Positions 54,619 to 60,133 of a stretch of DNA of 64,000 bases are shown piece by piece. This stretch comes from Pseudomonadota bacterium (lineage in GTDB: Bacteria > Pseudomonadota > Gammaproteobacteria > Nitrosococcales > Methylophagaceae). How positions within the stretch are numbered: the stretch's first letter is position 1; every line of letters begins with the position of its first letter. The stretch spans positions 52,014 through 116,013 of the forward strand of contig JALIBN010000029.1 of NCBI GenBank assembly GCA_030576275.1, in the 5' to 3' direction. Made by a program: the position numbers and the translations under genes. The notes under the pieces are model-generated. The model did not search any database. It had not been told where the DNA came from and saw only the letters and a program-made list of their open reading frames with translations.

Positions 54619-54694
54619 GCCGGTGTAGCTCAGTTGGTAGAGCATCTGATTTGTAATCAGAGGGTCGTAGGTTCAAGTCCTATCTCCGGCTCCA
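54619..54694 (+). tRNA. tRNA-Thr (anticodon UGU)
   Basis: A 76-nt cloverleaf with CCA encoded. Anticodon stem TCTGA/TCAGA encloses TTTGTAA, anticodon TGT, reading ACA and related Thr codons. T arm GTAGG-TTCAAGT-CCTAT. Acceptor GCCGGTG pairs with CTCCGGC except for a U6-U67 mismatch, and the discriminator is U rather than the A73 of E. coli tRNA-Thr. The adjacent integrase makes its 3' end the probable island attachment site. Confidence 0.95.
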
Positions 54695-54704
54695 AGAATA
54701 CCAA

Positions 54705-54737
54705 GGCCTCAGTAGTTTATTCTACTGAGGCTTTTTT
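54705..54737 (+). terminator. Terminator after tRNA-Thr
   Basis: GCCTCAGTAG (54706-54715) and CTACTGAGGC (54722-54731) pair perfectly around TTTATT, followed by six T. It ends the tRNA transcript just before the island integrase stop at 54762. Confidence 0.92.
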
Positions 54738-54761
54738 ATTGGTTTCGGGAGTTTTGCGTGA

Positions 54762-55844
54762 CTACCCCTCCAAATGCCTTCTTCGCAATATTAATAAAGA
54801 TGGTTTTTTACCCTCTTTACCACATAGCTTCTCAGTCGCAGCAATCAAGTTATCCAACTCTACTGCTGAGTAATGCGTCGTCATTCGTGTCGATTTATGA
54901 CCAAGAAGATCTTCTCTATCCTCAATTGAAACATCTGCAGATCTCAGCCTTCTACCAAAGGTGTGTCTCAGATCATGAACTTTCACATGAGATAGTCCTG
55001 CCGCTTTCCGAGCTCGTTTCCACCCAGAACTCATTATCCGAGTAATAGGCTTACCCCGATACGAAAATACATGTGTTGCATTTTTACCTCGGCATCTTTC
55101 AATAACAGACTTTGCTTCACTATTTAAAACAACTATCTTATCTTCACCATTTTTCGTAAACTCCTCAGGGATCCAAAACACTGATGAATTAATATCATCA
55201 ATAGGTATTTCCCATTCCCATCTTAGCTGACACACTTCTTGATCTCTACAGCCCGTATTAACAGAAAACAACAAAATATCCTGCAAGTGGGGAGCAAGTT
55301 GAGCAAGTAAATCATCTTGTTCTTGCCAATTAATCGGATATGGTTTTGCTGTATCTTTAACTGGTCGTAAGGTGATTTTTGGAGCGATCTCTAACCAAGA
55401 AAGTCCATACTCATCCCGCCATTCAACAGCGCAATTTAATATTTGTCGAACGACTTTTAGCCCGTGATTAATTGTATTTGTTTTCACTTTGTCTTTAACA
55501 CGGGAGGCAAGCCATGGTCCCAACACCTCCATATATATCTGATCAATCGAGATTGAACCAATCCACGGCAACAGATTTTTAATAATACTTCTATCATCCT
55601 CTATGCTTTTTTTATGTGCCTTAAAAATCAAGTACTTATCTGACGCGTCCTTGAAAGTTCTTTTAATTCTTACTCCGTAGATGACAGCATGCTCCATCTC
55701 CACAATTAACTTTGCTAAAAAACGTTCCGCTGATACAAGTTCTGTACAACGGGTACTTTTACACACCCGTCTACCGCAGATAAACTTATCAATGTGCCAA
55801 ATTCTCTTTTTTTTAATGAGCCCTACACTAGCTTTACGTCCCAT
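54762..55844 (-). CDS. Tyrosine site-specific integrase
   Basis: A 360-residue phage-type integrase. The N-terminal core-binding region (about residues 60-170) is followed by a catalytic domain with Arg in GCRDQEV, the Lys region KNGEDKIV, HDLRHTFGRRL (H-x-x-R), GHKST and nucleophile Tyr in THYSAV, so all catalytic residues are present. GGAGG precedes the ATG. Its 3' end faces tRNA-Thr only 68 bp away, and its start overlaps the HTH gene by 11 bp: the classic int-next-to-tRNA layout. Confidence 0.93.
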   Translation of the reverse strand: MGRKASVGLIKKKRIWHIDKFICGRRVCKSTRCTELVSAERFLAKLIVEMEHAVIYGVRIKRTFKDASDKYLIFKAHKKSIEDDRSIIKNLLPWIGSISIDQIYMEVLGPWLASRVKDKVKTNTINHGLKVVRQILNCAVEWRDEYGLSWLEIAPKITLRPVKDTAKPYPINWQEQDDLLAQLAPHLQDILLFSVNTGCRDQEVCQLRWEWEIPIDDINSSVFWIPEEFTKNGEDKIVVLNSEAKSVIERCRGKNATHVFSYRGKPITRIMSSGWKRARKAAGLSHVKVHDLRHTFGRRLRSADVSIEDREDLLGHKSTRMTTHYSAVELDNLIAATEKLCGKEGKKPSLLILRRRHLEG

Positions 55845-56088
55845 AATTCACCTCCAGTGAACATTTAGCAGGACGCCCGTTGCTCGATATATAATGATCG
55901 GCCCAGCGATCTAAATCAAGTCTGTCGAATGCAATACCTTGAGTACCAATCGGGATTTCAATGAGGAAAGGTCGAACTTCGCTATTAAAGCGATTTCTAT
56001 CCATGCCTAAATAAGCAGGACAATCACGGAAGCGGATGAAGCGAGGAAGCAGCAAAATGCTGGCAGAAGGAGAGATTGAATTATGCAT
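55834..56088 (-). CDS. AlpA/Xis-like helix-turn-helix protein
   Basis: An 84-residue protein with a MerR/AlpA-like winged HTH: RFIRFRDCPAYLGMDRNRFNSEVRPFL, then GTQGIAFDRLDLDRWADHYI. It resembles excisionase or AlpA regulators that act with the adjacent integrase. The start is the ATG at 56088, with AGGAGG eight bases upstream; the upstream GTG overlaps that ribosome site and is rejected. The stop overlaps the integrase start, indicating coupled translation. Confidence 0.8.
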   Translation of the reverse strand: MHNSISPSASILLLPRFIRFRDCPAYLGMDRNRFNSEVRPFLIEIPIGTQGIAFDRLDLDRWADHYISSNGRPAKCSLEVNYGT

Positions 56089-56293
56089 AAGTTGCACCTC
56101 CTGAAAGAAGGTGGACGTAATTGTTCAGATCTATCGGTGGCGGCCAGATCAAACTGGGGATTGAATAATCAGCATCGTGAACTTGATTATCTGCTGTGTG
56201 CTGTAAATACGCTTTAATCGCTGATAAAACACCATCACAGCCTAATCGTGCAACGGCGGCGATACTGCGTACGGTTATGATTAATGAAAACAT
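56081..56293 (-). CDS. Hypothetical small island protein
   Basis: A 70-residue protein with no recognised domain (MFSLIITVRSIAAVARLG... SGGATYA). AAGGA lies 6 nt before the ATG. Its 3' end overlaps the HTH gene by 8 bp, so the three genes form an operon. No signal peptide or clear TM helix. It may be a small regulatory partner of the Xis/Int pair, which is inference from position. Confidence 0.6.
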   Translation of the reverse strand: MFSLIITVRSIAAVARLGCDGVLSAIKAYLQHTADNQVHDADYSIPSLIWPPPIDLNNYVHLLSGGATYA

Positions 56294-56597
56294 CGTGTGT
56301 CCTTTATAGTTATTATTATTGACAACAATTCAAACTGTCGGGGACGCACAGTGATGCGCTAAAAAATAAATGTCAATTAAATCAACTACTTACTTGACAA
56401 GTGAAAAACAATGTTGTATTGTGCGTTTTCTAAAATGGTCATCAATCCATTGCAAGCGCTACGTTCTTTCCCTTTTCCCCTATTTTTTTGCCTTAAAAAA
56501 GATTTCTTGAATTTATGCGGGCTGTCCCTATATTGCGCAAAAAAATCGGGTTCTCTAGCAAACCGTTTTTTGCCACCCCAGTTGTTCTATTTTAAAA
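56294..56597. other. Non-coding region with plus-strand promoter
   Basis: About 300 bp between the int operon and the second recombinase. It holds a good plus-strand promoter (56394-56422) and an inverted TGTCAA/TTGACA pair flanking 56371-56399. A short plus-strand frame (56435-56620) is open but has no ribosome site or recognisable product; I do not call it a gene. Confidence 0.45.
56394..56422 (+). promoter_or_regulatory. Strong sigma-70-like promoter, plus strand
   Basis: TTGACA (56394-56399), 17-bp spacer, TATTGT (56417-56422). The -35 is consensus. It points towards the 3' end of the second recombinase, so a transcript would be antisense to that gene. Confidence 0.55.
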
Positions 56598-57554
56598 TTA
56601 GCGCCTTAGTATTCGTTTAACGTGAAAAGTTGAGCTCGATTGCGCCTCTCTTTCGGCTTGCCGATTTTCTAAAAACTCAGGATGGTGCAGCATCGTTTTT
56701 CTTACAGATTGTATGGATCCTGACGTCGCACTAATGCCGGGTTTTCTTTGCGTTTTTCGCATTCTATTGCCATACACATCAACACTGTTTACCGATTGAT
56801 GTCCCATAATAGCTGCAATTTCTCTTCGGTCTATACCGGCGCTTTTTAGTGTACTGCCCATAAGGTGTCGGTATGAATACAGCGTGATCCTGTGTTTACG
56901 TCTTGGCCAAAGCTGTTTGGTTGCTGTTGCTAATCTTCGTTGCAAACGTTTTTGCAATTGTTCTGGAGAAAGTTGTTTTGCTGTTTGGTATTCAAGTAAT
57001 TCCAGGCGTGCTTTATTTACGTTAGTAAACTCAAGAGCAGATAAGGTGACGGTTCGATCTAATCCTCTTAGTCCATTTGCTGTTTTTTTAGCCCCAGTAA
57101 TAAATATTTGATCATTGCCACGCACTTGTAATGTCATCATTTCAATCGGACGGCAACCTAAGATCAAGGCTAAATCTAAGATGGCGAGTAATGGCCGGTC
57201 TCTATTTTGTTTAATGTGATTTTTTAACAGAAGGTGTTCTACTTTTTTAACGGTCTTACAACGTTTTTGTTTTGGTTTCTTTTGGGCTTTGAGTTCATCA
57301 CGGGCATCGGGACGTGTTACAGGATTACTCAGTAATTTCAAACTGCCGGCTGTTTTGGCAAAGCCGGCTTCAATTTGCTGAGTGACGATAGCACCACGAA
57401 GTCGACGCCAATAAGCCGGCCTGTATTCAACTGCACAAGCAAGCAATGCCTGCCTAATGTTCTTTTCAGTGGGATTGATGCCTTTATCAAGCAAACGTGC
57501 TTGAATGAAGTGTGTAGCGAGTTTTATGTAGTCAACTTTTGTTTTACCGTTCAT
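56598..57554 (-). CDS. Atypical tyrosine recombinase
   Basis: A 318-residue protein with a tyrosine-recombinase catalytic domain (about residues 110-280): LILGCRPIEMMTL carries the first Arg, TGAKKTANGLRG the Lys region, LYSYRHLMGSTLK the second Arg, IMGHQSVNSVDVYGN the His and Tyr. In the H-x-x-R box the first His is Tyr (YSYR). The C-terminus is Arg- and Ser-rich. A 12-bp inverted repeat covers its start codon. It could be a resolvase-like or mobilisation factor of the island. Confidence 0.8.
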   Translation of the reverse strand: MNGKTKVDYIKLATHFIQARLLDKGINPTEKNIRQALLACAVEYRPAYWRRLRGAIVTQQIEAGFAKTAGSLKLLSNPVTRPDARDELKAQKKPKQKRCKTVKKVEHLLLKNHIKQNRDRPLLAILDLALILGCRPIEMMTLQVRGNDQIFITGAKKTANGLRGLDRTVTLSALEFTNVNKARLELLEYQTAKQLSPEQLQKRLQRRLATATKQLWPRRKHRITLYSYRHLMGSTLKSAGIDRREIAAIMGHQSVNSVDVYGNRMRKTQRKPGISATSGSIQSVRKTMLHHPEFLENRQAEREAQSSSTFHVKRILRR

Positions 57555-57587
57555 GATAATGCCATCTTAATGAAAGGCATTATCATG
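57552..57587 (-). promoter_or_regulatory. Inverted repeat covering recombinase start codon
   Basis: CATGATAATGCC (57552-57563) and GGCATTATCATG (57576-57587) are perfect 12-bp arms around a 12-nt spacer. The near arm includes the ATG at 57554. In mRNA the stem would hide the start codon; on DNA it could be an operator. Confidence 0.6.
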
Positions 57588-57692
57588 GGCCTGATGAAAC
57601 AATACGGATGTCGTTTATGTCACGTTTTTAACACGTGAATAGGCATGAAAATGAATAAGTAACACCCGGTAAAGTACGCCGCGATGTTTGAC

Positions 57693-57734
57693 GAAGTAGT
57701 GCCAAGTAGTGATTTCACTACTTGGCACTACTTC
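57693..57734. promoter_or_regulatory. 42-bp near-perfect palindrome with internal octamer repeats
   Basis: Perfect 20-bp arms around a 2-base centre. Each arm contains the octamer AAGTAGTG twice at 10-bp spacing, so the site has four copies of the octamer, two on each strand. It lies 140 bp upstream of the recombinase start and 75 bp past the stop of the gene at 57808. Likely a multi-protomer binding site. Confidence 0.7.
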
Positions 57735-57807
57735 ATCTTATAAAGAAGCTAATTGAGTATGACTCAAACGGACAAGATTGTTGATGCGAGATAACCTCAA
57801 CAGTCCG

Positions 57808-58101
57808 TTAGGCAATGGGATAGCGAAAACGATACGCAATGAGGTCAATTGGACAAACGCGTTCTAAAACATAGCGGGCATTTGAATGCAGCCGTCCTGG
57901 TTTGCCAATCACTTTGTATTGAGAGCGAGATTCTGTTTCACCAATACCTGTTTCTTCATCAAAGTGGAGGATGGGCGTACTTACACGACCCAGCTGGTCA
58001 AGCTCGCTGTAACCCACAAAGTGTTGTTCACCGGTTGCAATTATTTCGATGATATTCCAGTGGGTTAATATGACTTCCCCTGCAGGTAAGTAGCTAATCA
58101 T
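57808..58101 (-). CDS. Hypothetical island protein
   Basis: A 97-residue soluble protein of unknown family (MISYLPAGEVILTHWNIIEIIATGEQHFVGYSELDQLGRVSTPI). AAAGGAGA lies 4 nt before the ATG, supporting translation. It follows the 131-residue gene by 34 bp, forming a two-gene unit. No TM helix, signal or catalytic motif is visible. Confidence 0.65.
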   Translation of the reverse strand: MISYLPAGEVILTHWNIIEIIATGEQHFVGYSELDQLGRVSTPILHFDEETGIGETESRSQYKVIGKPGRLHSNARYVLERVCPIDLIAYRFRYPIA

Positions 58102-58135
58102 GCTATCTCCTTTCTATGTTAAATATTACTTAAAT

Positions 58136-58531
58136 CTAAGCGTCTTTTCGTGGTGAAGGAAAAGTACATATTTGACGTGTATGGATGACATCCTTTCTTT
58201 TTAAATCATCTAATGAGTCCAGATAAATAAGATCGGTGTTGTTACCTTCTTCTAAACAAAAGTGGAGAGTGTGTTTATATCGACGGTCGATTCCTGTCCA
58301 AATTGACGATACTTTTCTCATAACTAAATTTTCTGATTCATATTCGTCACTTTCTGTAATGATATAGACGCCTTTGATACTGATTCCGGGATCTTGTTTA
58401 TATAAGTCGATTAAATCCAAGATATTATCTACGTGTAAAGCAACTCGATAGGGCGGTTCAGAGTATCCATACTTTTCTTCTGATTCGACGATGAACCATG
58501 AAAGCCTGTTTGTTTGGATGATATGTGACAT
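58136..58531 (-). CDS. Hypothetical island protein
   Basis: A 131-residue acidic protein of unknown family. It has a GAGGA ribosome site 6 nt from the ATG. It contains DLIDLYKQDPGISIKGVYIITESDEYE and an aromatic-rich N-terminus. No recognisable enzymatic motif. It is cotranscribed with the 97-residue gene, and the methyltransferase-like gene lies upstream on the same strand with a 190-bp gap. Confidence 0.65.
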   Translation of the reverse strand: MSHIIQTNRLSWFIVESEEKYGYSEPPYRVALHVDNILDLIDLYKQDPGISIKGVYIITESDEYESENLVMRKVSSIWTGIDRRYKHTLHFCLEEGNNTDLIYLDSLDDLKRKDVIHTRQICTFPSPRKDA

Positions 58532-58721
58532 AACTTATCCTCGATAAATAGTTGGTCTTAACTATTACATCGAGCAGGCCATTGCGGTGTCAAGGCCCTA
58601 ATTTTTGAAAAGACCTTCAAGCCTAAAAGCTTTGCCCGCCGCGCGATTTCGGGCCATTGCACCTTTATTGCGTAAGTAATGCACTTACACAAAAAAGTGC
58701 GGGAGCGATAATGGGGAAAAG

Positions 58722-59588
58722 TTATTCGACAGTGATGTCATACGCGGGTAATAACTGCGTATCTAAGTAACTCAGCTCGATGGAGGCATGGCTAAATTCA
58801 CCTTGCCATATTTTTCGACATTGGTCTGGAGAAAAGGCTTCACAAAAATAATAGCCTCGAGTCACTTTGGTGAGCAGGTTCATGTCGCTGAGCGCTTTAA
58901 GTTGTGTCATCACGACTTGCGGACTTGAATTGATATGATATGAAGCTTCTTCTCTCACGGCTTGATTGCTTGCGATGAAGCCTAATTCATCGGTATTGAA
59001 AAATAAGGAGGCTAAAACGTGCCCAGCAATATTCTGTAAGCCATGCGCATGGCTTAATAATTGGCACACATGAGTGAGTGAGGGAGTTATGCCAATAAAT
59101 CTATTAAGTTTATTGTATAAACCTGACAGGTTTATATGGTGTGATTCGAGTACGTCATTTGGTGAGTATTTGTCGTGACTTTTTAGCCGCGGTTGATTCA
59201 ATATCAATACTTCGGTGTGAAATAACACACCTTCAAAAACATCTAACGGTAACGTAATAACTGACGTAATATTGAGCGTTTTGAGGAAAGCTAATCGAGC
59301 ACTGGTGCCACGTACATTAAGACGAAAACCGGGCGGGGTAATAAAAACAATCGGGATCTGTGGTGGCACCACCATGATGATGTGCCGCAGGAATTCTTCG
59401 GGAAAAAGTTTTCGGCCTTCGGCCCCATTGAAATGGGGATTACAGACAACCAGATCACAATCAATCTGAGTTGATTCAAAGAAGTCGCGTCCTTCTTTTA
59501 TTTCATAACGAATGATGTCGGCATTGGGATAAAACTGGGTCAGATTATCATTGCCGGCACAGGGATCAAGAATGACTTTTGGCGTCAT
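58722..59588 (-). CDS. Divergent adenine-methyltransferase-like protein
   Basis: A 288-residue protein. N-terminal VILDPCAGNDNLTQF resembles SAM-binding motif I, and LVVCNPHF resembles catalytic motif IV (N/D-PP-Y/F), but the second Pro is His. IVFITPPGFRLN follows. The C-terminal 100 residues contain a winged-helix-like ASYHINSSPQVVMTQLKALSDMNLLTKVTRGYYF. No restriction enzyme partner is adjacent. The ATG at 59588 is used; an upstream TTG would add four residues. It could methylate DNA or be a catalytically dead regulator. Confidence 0.65.
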   Translation of the reverse strand: MTPKVILDPCAGNDNLTQFYPNADIIRYEIKEGRDFFESTQIDCDLVVCNPHFNGAEGRKLFPEEFLRHIIMVVPPQIPIVFITPPGFRLNVRGTSARLAFLKTLNITSVITLPLDVFEGVLFHTEVLILNQPRLKSHDKYSPNDVLESHHINLSGLYNKLNRFIGITPSLTHVCQLLSHAHGLQNIAGHVLASLFFNTDELGFIASNQAVREEASYHINSSPQVVMTQLKALSDMNLLTKVTRGYYFCEAFSPDQCRKIWQGEFSHASIELSYLDTQLLPAYDITVE

Positions 59589-59600
59589 TACGGAGTGCAA

Positions 59601-60133
59601 GAAACTAGCTCAGATGTCGCGGTGTTTCAATGTCTTATTTGGCTGGAATAGTACTTTTGTAATTGACGTTTTGCATGCTCTGCATTTTGTCATACTTTGG
59701 TATTACGGGAATGAAAATAGCTAACTTATATTATTTTCAGAGCTGACTATCAGCAAAATAGATGGCTTGAAATCAAAGTTGACTTAAAGGGCTCTCCGCA
59801 CACTTCGCTACGCTACGGTGCTGCGCCGATAAATCGAACGCCCTCACATACTTCCCCATTAACACGAGGTGTTAATGCTACAAATAATTATCGGCATAAC
59901 CTACGTTAATGCGACAATTATTTGTATAGGGAAGTATGGGATGACAAACAGAGTAATTGGTCTCTTTCGTGCCAGCAGCGGTCAGTCGTTTTAACGGCAG
60001 TTTTATATTTTAGTTGGTAGGCACATGGATGTTTGACTATTAAGAAAAAACACTTAAAACCCCTCGCCTTTACGGGCGCACAGCCTCGATTCTGACTATA
60101 GGTAACTTCACTTTTATTAGACCATTACAAAAG
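59601..60133. other. Non-coding region with cruciform repeat
   Basis: About 530 bp without a supported gene between the methyltransferase-like gene and the P-type ATPase. It contains the long folded repeat at 59847-59938 and a local imperfect hairpin near 59797-59825 (CGCACAC...GTGCTGCG). Confidence 0.5.
59847..59938. repeat. Long imperfect inverted repeat (cruciform/attC-like fold)
   Basis: CATACTTCCC (59847-59856) pairs with GGGAAGTATG at the far end (59929-59938). Inside, TACAAATAATT pairs with AATTATTTGTA, then TCG/CGA, CAT/ATG and AAC/GTT, with bulged G and T bases, closing on a short loop. The left arm also holds a separate palindrome ATTAACAC/GTGTTAAT. The whole region can fold as one long hairpin with bulges. 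Confidence 0.65.

Noticed and set aside
55834..56293. Toxin-antitoxin pair next to the integrase
   Set aside because: The 84-residue protein is AlpA/Xis-like and the 70-residue protein shows no toxin motif; an excision-control role fits better.
56411..56620. 69-residue plus-strand frame downstream of a promoter
   Set aside because: Its ATG falls upstream of the predicted transcript start, no ribosome site is seen, and it overlaps the 3' end of the recombinase.
57807..57813. GTTAGGC heptamer matching an attC core box
   Set aside because: No partner box of the right sequence lies at the required distance, and the heptamer overlaps the stop codon of a normal-looking gene.
59821..59940. Possible integron attC site
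   Set aside because: The region folds with bulges like attC, but its outer ends do not fit the RYYYAAC and GTTRRRY core boxes, and no IntI-type integrase (with its extra motif) is present.
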